This document shows, piece after piece, positions 22,398 through 34,281 of a stretch of 64,000 bases of DNA. The notes beneath the pieces are model-generated. The model had not been told where the DNA came from. It did not search any database and saw only the letters and a list, made by a program, of their open reading frames with translations. The stretch covers positions 57,082,465-57,146,464 of the forward strand of contig NC_067195.1 in assembly GCF_000699445.3 (NCBI RefSeq), written 5' to 3'. Source of the DNA: Schistosoma haematobium. Taxonomy: Eukaryota > Platyhelminthes > Trematoda > Strigeidida > Schistosomatidae. Position 1 is the first letter of the stretch. The number at the start of each line of letters is the position of its first letter. The translations under genes and the position numbers were made by a program.

Positions 22398-22470
22398 CTG
22401 GTGAATGGCCGAGCGGTCGAGGTCGTAGTCCACCCTGTGGGCGTGGGTTCGAATCCCACTCCTGACACTA
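22398..22470 (+). repeat. tRNA-like sequence (Ser/Leu-type arms), probably a SINE head or pseudogene
   Basis: GAATGGCCGAGCGGTCGAGG is a good A box/D arm and GTGGGTTCGAATCCCAC a perfect T arm (5-bp stem, TTCGAAT loop). The 3' end TCCTGACA does not pair fully with CTGGTGA at the 5' side, and no sound anticodon arm was found. It is therefore more likely a tRNA-derived repeat or decayed tRNA gene than a working tRNA. Confidence 0.45.
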
Positions 22471-24470
22471 CTTTAGATAAGAGATATCTGCTAGGGATTT
22501 TCTTATTTTCATTTAAATCGTTACAGTTTACAATAACTGAAGGTGGTGGTGTCTTACTAAGAACGATTTTATTGTGACTATTGAAAATATTAGGTATTTT
22601 ATGCTTAGATGTTTTCTTTTTGAAAAAGTTTGGAAGATATTTCTTTTCAAAGCATTTTGTTAAATCATCACATAAAGCTAATTTTTTGTGATCCTTAAAT
22701 TCTTCTGTGGTGTATTTTTTTTAAATACACCAGTGTTTTCATATTTTACTGTTAAAAGCGTTTAGAGCTTATGATTTCATTGAGAGAATAAGATCTATAG
22801 ATTTTGAGACAATATATTTAGAGTAGTCCTATTTTACTTATAAGGCTATACTGATATTGTTAACCAAGTTTAAGTTAGAAACTCTGTTAAATCGCAATGT
22901 TAGAATACCATAAAATCATAAGGGCGTTTTTCAGAACCATGTTATTTATTGTAAATCTTGACCTCAAAAGGAAAAATTCATGTAACTATTGATTATCAAT
23001 AAAAAAATCTTCAATTACGACAAACATTTCGGTACTCTCATAAATTTTTACGCGTTGTGTTTTTGTATCATGAGGAAACCGGAATTTCAATGTAGAACTT
23101 AGTTCAAAGACGAAAAAAGCAAACAATTTAATATTCATTGCTCCAGTGTGGTGTACTTTTTTAATCTCTTGCTATTGTGGTTTGTCAAATTATATGGGGT
23201 TACCTTCCAACTTAATCTCGATAATACCTATATTAAAATAAATATCAAAGGATTATCCAATCTGTATTTTAACAATGGAGAGAATAAATTATATGTAACT
23301 GAAGTTATAATACATTTTGTAATCCAGATCTAATATATGAATTCACAACTTTATGGCTTGTTTCAGTTACTGATCATAACACAATTTTATCCATTAAGTT
23401 TATACAAGAAAATTTATTTGACTTACCAAAAGTTTTAATTGGATTCGCTACAATTTCTCCAAAGTTCCAACTTATCAGGATAATTGAAAAATAAATGTAC
23501 AGCATACATGTTAACAATGAATGGAAATTTAGCCTCATTTTCTGTTAGTTGTGGATTTACTTGAAAAATGAATTATATTTTACTATTCACATAAGCACTT
23601 CACTATAAACCTATATATATACTTGTTTTTACATACTGGTGACGCCTCCTATTTGTTACTAAAAATCTCTCGTCTCTTATTTGTTAATGAAAAACAATAG
23701 AATTTCGTCAAGTCTTATTATTATTGTTAGTAATACATGGAATACATTTACTTTTACAAAACGTTTTTCTAATTCTTACACCACTAGTCAGCTTTTGGTT
23801 GTTTGTGCAATACGTCGTATCGTTTAAACACATTTGTGTACAATTTTTTTAAATAATTGTGATTGGTTATAAAGATAATTAAACATAACCATCAAATAAT
23901 TTTTGAGTTTTTTCCTTCATAAGATGACATTGGTCTGTAATGAGATTCACATAATGATCATCTCAAAGTGAACATAAACGTTTAGGTAATTGTGGTGCAA
24001 TCATGAAACATGTTTATTTTTGAGCATGTTTCATTTAAATTGTATTAAAATGATGAATTTCTAATCCAAACAACAATGAAGCAAAAATGTATGCATCTAA
24101 AAGCCATTTATAATTCGGGTTGTAGTCAGTAATAGGATTGTGATTATGAACTCGTTAACACCAGGTTGTAATCACATCCAGTCGTTCAGTGTCAAGTACA
24201 GGAAATTGAACATTCTAAATCCTACTGCTATCTACAATTTATCAACCAAACAGAAAAATTATGGACAAATATAGGTCCATAAATCGAACCAATAGGAGAT
24301 ACAACCAAAATAAAGAAGTAAACAATGAAAGGTTAAGGGTCAACGATAACCAACTAACATTGAGGTCTACAGGACAAACTGTGAGCAATATGTGGGGAAA
24401 TTCTAAGATTTCAATTCTACCTGAAGATTGTAATGATGGTGTCGATCAGAATAACGATGGGCAAACCTTT
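22471..24470. other. AT-rich region, no gene identified
   Basis: Only short AT-rich frames (for example 23148-23333) without recognisable motifs. No repeat edges found. Confidence 0.4.
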
Positions 24471-24477
24471 GCAGTTG

Positions 24478-25940
24478 CTATTCCTCCTTTTCATGTCCAC
24501 TTCCGATCCGCGGCGCAGTGTGTTCTTTGGCCTTCCTCTTCCCTTCAGGATTCCAAGTTAGCGCTTGTTTTGTGGTGCAGTTTGTTGATTTCCTCAATGA
24601 ATGTCCTATCCACTTCCAATGTCTTTTCCCAATTTTCTCTTCAACTAGAAACCATTTTGTTCTCTTCCACAGTAGGCTGTTGCTGATGGTATCCGGCCAA
24701 CAACGGACATTCATTATCATGAATAGACAGTTGCTTAGAAATACTTGTACTTTCTTGATGATGAAAACTGTCGCAAAGATTTTTATAAGTCTTTCTGTCA
24801 CTTTGATTTTGAGCCTTGATGCTACAGAAAGAAGTTGTTGGTACACTGGCTATCCTCACCTGCATTTGTTGGTGTGTATGGGTTGGAAGTCTCAATCGTC
24901 CGGTTGCACCCAACATGTTTGTTTGTTTGCTTCAGTGTATTCAGCTTGTGACTTGGCCCTCTCTGTTCTTGTTCGACTGTTGTTAGTTGCTGTCTCCTTG
25001 TTCTTCCTTTATTGAATACTGTCTAAAGTTTTGATAGATGTCCAATCCTTATGATGATGGTTCTTACGGCTCAGAACATCCTGACATGTTGAAGTTAGTG
25101 CTTGTTTGATCCCTTTCCAGTTATCCTTCATAATAGTTTCATCTTCGTTGGATAGCTATTGTAGGGTTTGGAACACACTGTTCAGAGCTATCTTGAATTC
25201 GTCCAGTTTGACTGTATTTCAAAAGAAGTTTGTATTGAACCTTTGAACTACTGTTTCTCCAGTTGTCCAGTGTTTCTTTAGCTTCAGTTTGATTTTGGCC
25301 ACAACCAGTTGGTGGTGATCTGGAGTTATGTCAGGCTCTCTCCTGCTTCACACGTTTTCCATTGAACTTCTGAATCTCTTAGGGATGCTTTGATGATCCT
25401 GGATCCATGAGATTCACATCCCATAAGTGCACTTTGTGCTCCTACGGACAGCATCACAGCAAATCCCTGAGTGTGTGGGTCATCTTCCTCTTTGTGACCA
25501 GAGTACAGTAGCATCTCTCCTGAATTCAAACTTTTCTGTTCAGCTTGGGTCCAATGGGTTTCACTGATTCCGAGCACTGTCAAGTTGTATCTCCTCATTT
25601 CTGTAGGTATCTGATTGGTCTTCCCGGTCTCTCACATTGTCTGGACATCCATCCCATGTACCTATACTAATTGCTGCTCTGGTTGTTAGAAGGGGAGATC
25701 GGTCTCATAACTTTCGGAGAATCTTGGCTTTCACCATGTGGCTCCACAATTCCTCCGAATGAAGATCGTCCAACTCTCAGGGCAGAGTTTAAATGGTCCA
25801 ATTGATTTATTCTGATTAGGGATTTTTGGCAAAGCCGTTTCCTACGAGGCGGGGTTGCTGACCCCGTGTCCAACCCTCTACCTTTACCCGAGCTTGATAC
25901 CGGCAGTAAACCTAGAAGCTCCACAGGTCGAGTTACCTAT
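24478..25940 (-). pseudogene. SR2-like RTE element, internally deleted, with 5' region
   Basis: Minus strand, 5' to 3': a leader/N-terminal region (25924-25667) with GSATPPRRKRLCQKSLIRIN; start of the endonuclease (MRRYNLTVLGISETHWTQAE, 25598 on; HKEEDDPHTQGFAV); a jump to the end of the endonuclease (DHHQLVVAKIK-like) and linker (SQAEYTEANKQ, near 24920). A second jump goes into the region after the RT catalytic motif (THTHQQMQV), then to [25 protein letters not shown] and a [16 protein letters not shown] end. RT motifs A to C are all missing. Stops and frameshifts are frequent. Confidence 0.85.
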
Positions 25941-25944
25941 TATA

Positions 25945-27160
25945 TATTGGATCATAGTTACAACCTTTGATATTTATAACAGGTCTGGTGTATTGTTTTA
26001 ACTTAGCTATTGTAATTTGTGTGATCTGATTAGTCAGACACAATATACTTCCTTCAATTTTTCCATAGGATATTAAGAGCTATATACTTGGTTAGCAAAA
26101 AGCTTCAGTCAGTTTTTGTCTGTTTGAAATAATCATTTACTGAGTTTTTCTAAGTTAAATGATCAACTAACTTTCAGATATATAAATCCTTATCGGATGT
26201 TTAAAAACAAAGAATACTGAAGAGAATGGTTATTTCCAATGACCTCCGCAACAAACCCTACTCTTTTAAGTCCTTAGTTATTGTATTGCGGTGTTCAAAA
26301 TAAGACACCAGTGAATTAGACAATATGTTGAAAAATAGTAAAGTTTTGCGTCAATTACAGTTTACATCCCTTAAAATTGTATAATTCAAGAAAGGCCGTT
26401 TATATTAAGTGGCTGTTGGTAGCTTTTATTCATTTCAATGGTTTTCATTTCAAATAATCTTATGGTGATTAGAATCGGTAGAAAAGTATACCTTTTAGTA
26501 TATAGATCACATATGTTTAGGAAATTTATCTGCAAGCATGCAGAAGTGTGACAGATTTTCTACAAATTTTCATCAAAAACCAAAGACATACTGTAGTGAA
26601 GGAGAACACAGGTGAGGACAACCGAATTATATTCAGCACAAAATTACAGAGTTACTTGTTAAAATAGAAAAACCATACTATAATACTTAATTTGCAAAAT
26701 GTTCAATAACTGTCTCGAACTTCATTATTCTTGCATTTCTATACTAATTGCTTTCTACTCCCGTTCTTCCTTTCTTGGTCTCCTCAATCTTCTTCAGTCA
26801 GACATTACATTCCTGACTTGCGTCAATATAAGTAGCACGCACCACAATACCATCTATTGTCTGAAAATTCAAGACATTCTTAAAATTATGGTTTAGGTGC
26901 TTGAAGTTAGTAAATGTGGTTTTTAACTGAAAATGTTACTCAATACACAAGAAATATTAAAGATTTCTACATGTTTATTACAATTTAAATGCGAGTTTAG
27001 AGTATGTATAGTTTTAAGTATAATTTTCAAGTTTTAACATGCTTGAAAACAAAATCGTGCTAAATAGTTACAGCTTATATAAGAATTCCTATGATCGGAT
27101 TAATATTAAATTATCCTCTTTTTGAATCGTTGATTTGATTTCTCCAAAAGCTAAATGTGT
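25945..27160. other. AT-rich spacer, nothing identified
   Basis: No coding, RNA or element signal; the 65-codon plus-strand frame at 26699-26896 has no recognisable motif. Confidence 0.4.
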
Positions 27161-27166
27161 ACATCC

Positions 27167-27197
27167 TCATTAAGTCAGCAATTCAAATTGAGCTCTC

Positions 27198-27255
<58 letters not shown>

Positions 27256-27286
27256 GAGAGCTCAATTTGAAGTGCTGACTTAATGA
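27167..27286. repeat. Near-perfect 120-bp palindrome around (AT)26
   Basis: Arms 27167-27200 and 27253-27286 are 34 bases each with one mismatch (AGCAATTCAA against its mirror AGCACTTCAA). The inner part AATTGAGCTCTCGCC pairs perfectly. The loop is AT dinucleotides only, which is itself self-complementary, so the whole 120 bases can form one hairpin or a cruciform. Confidence 0.95.
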
Positions 27287-27289
27287 CAT

Positions 27290-28900
27290 AATGTATTGTA
27301 TCGATATTATGCAAAAAACTGGTTAATATACCTATTTTCCGCGTAAACAAACTATGCAATAAAGAAAATATTTAAAACTTACTAAGTATTTCGCATTTAG
27401 ATTTACTATACATAAGTCCCAATTGATTAACTCACTTAAATTTCACATGAATTTTCGAGTTTAGCAGGTAAAAAAATACTTTTTGGGATAGATGAACAGT
27501 AATACTTAATAATTGTTTAAATTTCTATCCAGATGAAGGGTTTGTGGAAGATAACCTTCAGTTAAACAACCATTGAAAACTAGGGGTCAATTGTTGTGTT
27601 GTAGTATGAAGCTCATCAGCAGGGTACATTTATGATTCCACATGAGACTGTTAAATACCTAATTCATAGCTAAATTACATTTTTCAAGATGTTTATGATT
27701 TCTTAGAATTTCAAATGAAATAAATCTACTTTGGTCTATCTGACTTTAATGTTTCTGTTTTGCAAACATTTATTATTGTGTCTGTTACTGATAAAAAAAC
27801 ATGACCCAGTGTATAAGACAACGATTTATCATCTCGATTGTAGTTCATTCTATTTTCTCTGTTAGATTACAAATCGCACAAAAAGCTACTATGTCGTCAA
27901 TCTAAGTTTGTGACCACTTTTTTATAATGAAACCGTGCGAACGATATTTATGTTAGTTTACGGTTGTTAAACACTTGATAAAAAATTGAAATTTAATTGA
28001 AAACACAAAAGAATAGCCATAATATTTCATACTTTATTACTATATCATTCCATACTAAGAAAATACAAAAAGGGAATGGGGTTATGAAATAAACATTAGA
28101 CTATCTTTAAAAGTAGCTTCATATTTTTAGACTATAAACCACAACATGTTGGAAAATTTTTTCTATGAATCACAACTACAATGACAATGAAGATGACACA
28201 GTTTGTCGGAAATTTGAACAAACTTAACTCATGAGGCAATATATCATACACTTAAGTAGTTAGTTAATCCAAAAATATTAATTGCCTGTGGAGATATAGA
28301 TAAATAATGCTAAGAATACTAGTTGTGGCTTTTGGAAGATGTGACTAGAACTTGTATCTTGTGTCTAAAGAAAACTGGATAGAAAAAATCGCTATCTACC
28401 ATTAAATATCTAATAAAGAATAAATCATGAAATATCTTTATTTACATTATTATTGTAATGACCTTACTGTTTATAAACTGTTTTTCATTTTTTGTCATTT
28501 TATTATATCATATATTGATCTATTCAACAGTTTGTCCTCAATTTTAAAGGTGATAACGTTGCAGTGGCAACTTAAAGAAGGCTGAAAATAATTAATAAAA
28601 ACGTGTCATGTAAGCGCATTGTTTATCTTGTAGAAAACAATGAATTTACATACGATCGAAAATCAACACACATTCTTCGCTTTTCATAGTCAGCTATTTG
28701 TAGAAATTTTTTTTTGTTTCAGTTGTAGAGACAAAAAAGAAAATGACATGTCTTAATTTCTACAAACGTTTAAATAGATGTCTTCTGTTGAAAGGAATGA
28801 AAACCTTTGTGTTGTGTCTTGTTATTAGGGTTCAGTACAACCTACAATGTTGCAAATTTAGGAACGAAAACGATTGTGCCTCTTTAATACGATAAATTCC
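27290..28900. other. AT-rich region, no gene seen
   Basis: No recognisable product or element between the palindrome and the RTE-B fragment. Confidence 0.45.
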
Positions 28901-28929
28901 GTTCGGAGCTGACAACAGTCAGTTATGCT

Positions 28930-29820
28930 CAATATATCAAACCTCGACGGATAATACAGGAAGAAGACGGAATTGTAGGTAACTCGATATTCTCAACAAC
29001 TTCATTTATCTTGGAAGTATGATGGTGTCTAAAGAAACCTCTGCACGGACTCAGAAAGCTTGTTTGACTTTCGTCAACTTACGCCATCTATGGCGAAAGC
29101 GAAATATCCGTCTATCAATTAAAGGACGAGTATACTGCGGAGCAGTTTGTTTTGTTCTACTTTACAGCTGCGAAACGTGGCCACTAAGTGTAGAAGATAC
29201 TCGTAAGTTATTAGTATTTAATCACATATGCCTTAGAAATATTGCCAGCATCTGCTGGGACCACCGAGTAAGTATTAGGTAATGATGGTAAATCAGTTGA
29301 TGAGGTTGTGAATCTTCATCGACTGAGATGGTTGTGCCACGTGTTACCTATGCCTGAATACCGATTACCATGACACGCAATACTGACTAGTGTTAGGTAT
29401 GGATGGAAGAAAGTTAAGGGTGGTCAAACCAAAACGTGGCATCAGTGCTTGAAGTCACTAACTTCTGGTGTGAGCTATGTTGATAGATGCAAACTACTTG
29501 GTTGGGGTCCGCGCGACTATCGTAACCAATGGTTGGAGACTGTGTGACATGGCTCAGAATCGATCACAATGGAGTCGGTGTATACACTCTTTGTCTGCTC
29601 TTAAATCGTGAGACTAAAACTGCTTTATACCTTTACTTCTACTAACTAGTTCTTTCTTCTTGTACCATATTCTTATACACAATCTTTCTTTTATACTTTA
29701 CCATCATTGAAGTAACAACTTCAATGAATTTGGTGTTCATCTTGTTGTGCTAATAAGGTGTGGTAACTTGGATCGATGTGTATATGTGCCTGGTCCTCCG
29801 TTGTCGCTGACTGTCTTACT
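28930..29820 (+). pseudogene. RTE-B 3' fragment, decayed
   Basis: Plus strand: NNFIYLGSMMVSKETSARTQ, ACLTFVNLRHLWRKRNIRLS, IKGRVYCGAVCFVLLYSCET, HICLRNIASICWDHRVS, then after a frameshift and a small deletion LHRLRWLCHVL and [11 protein letters not shown]. The tail at about 29700-29815 matches the RTE-B tail. It does not carry the two nonsense codons shared by the 11.7- and 14.3-kb copies, so it comes from another source copy. Confidence 0.85.
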
Positions 29821-29824
29821 GAAC

Positions 29825-31025
29825 TTGATATTTGTGGTAGAACAAGCAAATCAAACGAAATCGGTACAGAAGTTGTTACTATAATAGCAGAATATGACTT
29901 TCAAGCATGTATCATTTTAGCAAACTAAAAAAAACATGACAACCAATCAGAAGGGAAAGGTCATGCAGACAATCGAATTGGTGGAAAGTATGAATGTAGT
30001 TATCGTCCCAGAAAAGATTTTAGCCTTTCAAGTAAAAGTTGACTATTCTTGCAACTTCCTTAGCACTTTGAGAGTTCGGTTTCTACGCATCTCAAAGGAA
30101 AGAACGTCAGCTGAATACTATGAAACTTTCTAAATTGTTTAATATAAACGAATGAGCTATGGTCGCGTGAAAATTTATCGAAGCTGTTAGTACCAGATGC
30201 CTAAGTCTTTAATTGTGGGTCCAATATGAAGGCAATTATTGTCAGTCTTTCCTTTCCGTGGCAAATTAACTCTTAATTCTTTGTAGAAACTTTTTGTCCA
30301 AACCTATTTCACTCCGTTTTATCATCTTATAACTTTTTATAATTCGTAATCTCATTTTCCACTGGCTGAACTTCATTCGCACCATTCCCAATGTGTCATT
30401 GACCCTTGTTTCATCATATAATCATTTAATTCTGGCTGTATGATCTCTTCCTACTACTTCGGTCGACGTTCTAGTTTTTTGTCCAAATCTATATATGTGA
30501 AATTCCATTCATTACACTTAACTTTATTTGATTCCTTTAATACTGATATATTTTTACACTAAATTCCAACTAGTTGTGGTTGTTCAGTACGTTAAACCTT
30601 AACTCAAAGTTTAAATTCGGAATATTGCACGTTGTGGTGAGATTATAATTTATGGACGACCTTTGATCAACACCAAAGTGACCTTGGAATGTTCACCCAC
30701 TTACTACGGTTAAATGAGGGTTATAAAGCATTGTGAAGAATAAGGATTATAACTGATAGTTGATGGTTAACGTTAGGAATTGATATATTGATTAGTATAT
30801 TCCTCGGTGAATTTGTATTAATAAATTGTAAATATTTTCTTTAATAGCTATACAGAACGACATCAAGCAAATTAGGTAATCACAAAGTTTTCCAGATGAA
30901 GGCAAAAAAAGCGTCAAGACTTTTTAAACAGTTGAACTAAAGACAATTGGCTATTAGTATGAGTAATAAAACTGGTTAGTTTCATTCTTCTACAATTAAC
31001 AAATAATGAAGTTAGATATAAACAA
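29825..31025. other. AT-rich spacer
   Basis: A 65-codon plus-strand frame at 29936-30133 shows no known motif; nothing else is recognised. Confidence 0.4.
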
Positions 31026-31029
31026 CGTT

Positions 31030-31215
31030 AGATGATGGCTCGGTGGTCTAGAGATTAAGTATTCGCGCGCGAGACCTAAGGTCCTAAATTCGAATCCCGT
31101 ATGAGGCATCATAGATGCTCATTGCTGAGTGGTCCCATACTAGGACGAAACGACCGTCCATTGCTTCCAGGTTTTCAATGATGGTCTGACATTAATCAAT
31201 TCATGATCCTAATCA
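31030..31215 (+). mobile_element. Hammerhead-type tRNA-derived SINE, short form
   Basis: It begins at the tRNA-like block (A box TGGCTCGGTGGTCTAGAGAT, B box AATTCGAATCCC) without the 190-bp leader of the long form. It continues through a hammerhead-like block (31117-31167) to the tail GACATTAATCAATTCATG. Confidence 0.8.
31117..31167 (+). ncRNA. Degenerate hammerhead motif in SINE
   Basis: CTGAGTG replaces CTGANGA (two core changes). Stem II GTCC..GGAC, GAAA and the GTC triplet are intact. ATTG and its partner CATT can still form part of stem I. Probably inactive. Confidence 0.55.
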
Positions 31216-31219
31216 ACAA

Positions 31220-32045
31220 TCTCCACAACTCCAACTGATAATTCACTAATAAGATTGTTATTTAGAGATCTAGAAAATGTCTAAGTGATATTTTAAAATA
31301 CTTTTTTCTGAATTTTCAGTAATTCGATACTAACTTTGACCAATAATTTCCATACTGGACAATACTCTTTAAATTAAACCAACAATTAACGTTTTAGCTA
31401 GGAAATAAAACAAAATAAGTGATTTCAGTCAGATTAGGCTTACTTTCTGGAGTTTCTTTTCATTGAGAACTTACTTCATTCGGAAAAGAAGATAATATCG
31501 GATCAAAGTTTGTTACCACTTTGATAATCGTGATGCACTTTTGCTCATATCAAATATTATCAAATCTAGAACTCTAATTACCTGAATAGTCAGTTAAACG
31601 AAAGTATGGAATAGTTCCTTAATATTTATCTCCTGTGATATCAACTTTGAAATAATTAAATCATGTAAAAAGTAAACAAGTTCATATAAGGATACAAGGT
31701 TTTAAGATATATCATTTATTAATATTAATAAAGCTAACTTATTAGACAATCTCAGGTTACCTAGAAAGCTGTATTCGACAAGAATAATTAAACATAGTTA
31801 CAATTCACATAAATTATGAAAACCGTATCGAATTATATAATTTAATAGTAGCAAAGAAGTGTATAACTACGTACCATATATGTTTATCAACGGCTAATAT
31901 ACTATATCGATCTTGAGAAACTATTGTTATACACTTACTCGATAATTCAAGTTTCATTTTTGTGAATCATATTGAACAAAACTAATACCCTCATAAGTAA
32001 ATAGATTACTTCTTTAGTTGTTTTTAAAATTTATCTAGTTGAATT
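31220..32045. other. AT-rich spacer between two SINE copies
   Basis: No coding or RNA signal recognised. Confidence 0.45.
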
Positions 32046-32049
32046 CATG

Positions 32050-32430
32050 AGTTAATTGAAGTTAAACCACCATGGAAAACCTGGGAGCACTTGACGGCCG
32101 TTTCGTCCTGCTGTGGGACTCCACAGCAGTGTTCATCCACGATCCCACTCCCCCACGAGATTCAAACCTAGGGCCTGTCGGTCTCGCGCGCGAGCGCTTA
32201 AACATTAGACCACTGAGCGGGCATCCAACAGTGTTAATGTCTAACTTCAACCAATCCACGAAATCGCGCCACCGTACACCATTGTCTTCAGTGAACTGAT
32301 GTCCCACAATAGACTAGGTTGAGCTGCACTAGTCACGGCTTCTCACTAGAACTTCAGGAAATGTCTCTTGGAGTCAGTCACTAGTGAGCAGATGATTCTT
32401 ATCAGAAGGGGTCTTGTGGAGATTTTAGAA
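32050..32430 (-). mobile_element. Hammerhead-type tRNA-derived SINE, long form
   Basis: Inverted counterpart of 20995-21385. On the minus strand: leader with CTCACTAGTGACTGACTCCA and GTGTACGGTGGCGCGATTTC; A box CCGCTCAGTGGTCTAATG (near 32220-32203); B box TAGGTTTGAATCTC (near 32170); hammerhead-like block (32133-32086); tail TTCAATTAACTCATGAAT. The GC-richer, less decayed block suggests it is younger than the 21-kb copy. Confidence 0.8.
32086..32135 (-). ncRNA. Hammerhead motif with one core change
   Basis: On the minus strand CTGTGGA replaces CTGANGA (A6 to T). Stem II GTCC..GGAC is perfect with loop CACAGCA, GAAA is intact, stem III ACGGCCGT and the GTC triplet are intact. Probably inactive through the single core change. 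Confidence 0.6.
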
Positions 32431-32434
32431 ATTT

Positions 32435-33795
32435 CACTAGATTTATTTATTCATAACTAAAGTACTAACCTGCCTTTTGAATTACGTAAATAATTGTTGA
32501 CTAATGCATAAAATATCACTTCGGAACATGATGTAATAATTATGTTTCAGGAGAGCAATAAATTCCATTTGATATAGGTAATAAATATGTATTTATGGTA
32601 CCAATTATTTTAAATCGTACTTTGGTGTTTTAATTTATATTGGAATAAGTCATAAATATGATATATTTCTTGATAATAAGTTTTTGACGTAGATAAGGAT
32701 CACATTATATTGGTGATTCAAGCCTAATATAATTACTATATGGAAGCGTGACTTTGAATATGATATTTTAGCATTTGAACTGGAATTCACTTAAAATGTT
32801 TGGGAATGCTATTTAAATAAACGGAATGTATGGTGTCTGTATCTAAATATCTATTCGTAAATATGATAATGTTCACCTAACGAACTCTGATAAGTACGTG
32901 GAATACATAAATTAGTTCAGTTAGTTACCCGATAACTAATGTGAACCATCCAATTCTATACTTTATTTTTAAACATAAAATAATAAAAGAGTAGTCTCAT
33001 CGATTAGATTTTGGGTACTATATGTTTCTCATAATCTCAGTGACATGATCTACACAAGTATTTGGATAAGGTTACGACAAATAAGCAGTATAATAACGAT
33101 ATGCAATGTCCAAAAGGCAAGATAACCTGGAATAATATTTCACTATATGCACATAATTCATTTGCCATACTTAAAAAATATATCCACCTTACTTAGACAG
33201 GAGACAATTTAAAATTTATTTATTTTGCAGGGCTATTTCAATATGGCTTGAATATTGTTGGAGTTAGATAGTTGTTAAAACTCGTCTATACGAATTAATG
33301 AGCGAGCCATATAAAACCTATAAATTATAAAGTCAATTGAAACTTAAGTTGCATTATAACCACAGTGAATTACAAATAAATTACAGTTATTATATGTAAA
33401 CGATTAAATATGCTTTCAGAGGTTAAACATCATCGGTCCCACAACGAGACGAAGATCCGACGTTTATTATTTGAACATGAATATGTACTGCTTCATAGTA
33501 GAACAGAACAGCTAATCAGTTCTCTCTAGTTTTAAACAGTTCGTAATTTATTTTCAGTTCTTACTTGAAAGCTACAACCTAAACTACGTTTTTATCTGAG
33601 CATGTTGTGGAATGAATAAAGTCTGAACACGTATTAACTTAAATTAAATCTCTAATTGTAACCGAAATATTTGATGAAGATGGTAACTTTTGACAACCAA
33701 ATGAAAATATTTTTAAAAGGAAAAGAAAAAAATATATTCAAATCTGGCTAATAATTTTGTCTAAAAGCCTTATCTTCGTAAGATTTTAACTTGTT
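32435..33795. other. AT-rich spacer
   Basis: No gene seen. A block at about 33410-33560 (CATCATCGGTCCCACAACGA) has a faint SINE-like look but is too decayed to call. Confidence 0.4.
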
Positions 33796-33800
33796 TTAAC

Positions 33801-33975
33801 GACATAGACAATACATTGTGCAGAGTGACCTGACTACAACTGAGTGTCTGAAGATAACAACCTGAAACTTTATTCCTACTACTATAACTAACAATAAGAT
33901 AATATATATAAAATATACTTTTATCTTTAGTCCAGCCATAACAAAAGCAATAACAACTCTTTTGTCTGCAATTTT
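33801..33975 (+). repeat. Left arm of a ~175-bp inverted repeat
   Basis: It runs from GACATAGACAATACATTGTG to CTCTTTTGTCTGCAA and mirrors 34103-34277 with few differences. The spacer is 127 bp. Confidence 0.9.
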
Positions 33976-34102
33976 CTTATATATTTTTGGTTTGGTTTTG
34001 TTTGATATAAAAACAAAAGAAATAGTTTGTTAAAATGAAGTTTAATTAATCTACTTCAAAGTAAATTTGAATATGTTTATGATTTTGTGGTAGATTTAAA
34101 TA

Positions 34103-34277
34103 GAATTTGCAAACAAAAGAGTTGTTATTGCTTTTGTTATGGCTGGACTAAAGATAAAAGTATATTTTATATATATTATCTTATTGTTAGTTATAGTAGT
34201 AGGAATAAAGTTACAGGTTGTTATCTTCAGACACTCAGTTGTAGTCAGGTCACTCTGCACAATGTATGTCTATGTTG
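34103..34277 (-). repeat. Right arm of the ~175-bp inverted repeat
   Basis: Mirror of 33801-33975, ending just where the gypsy pol fragment begins. The arms have no coding potential. Confidence 0.9.
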
Positions 34278-34281
34278 TGCT

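Noticed and set aside
22398..22470. Functional tRNA gene
   Set aside because: A and B boxes and T arm are good, but acceptor pairing and anticodon arm fail by eye.
24261..25015. Plus-strand frames of 141 and 165 codons
   Set aside because: Largely antisense to the SR2-like element; no motif, no splice context.
33409..33560. Fifth hammerhead SINE copy
   Set aside because: Only scattered resemblance (CATCATCGG, TGTACTGCT); no A/B box or core motif could be aligned.
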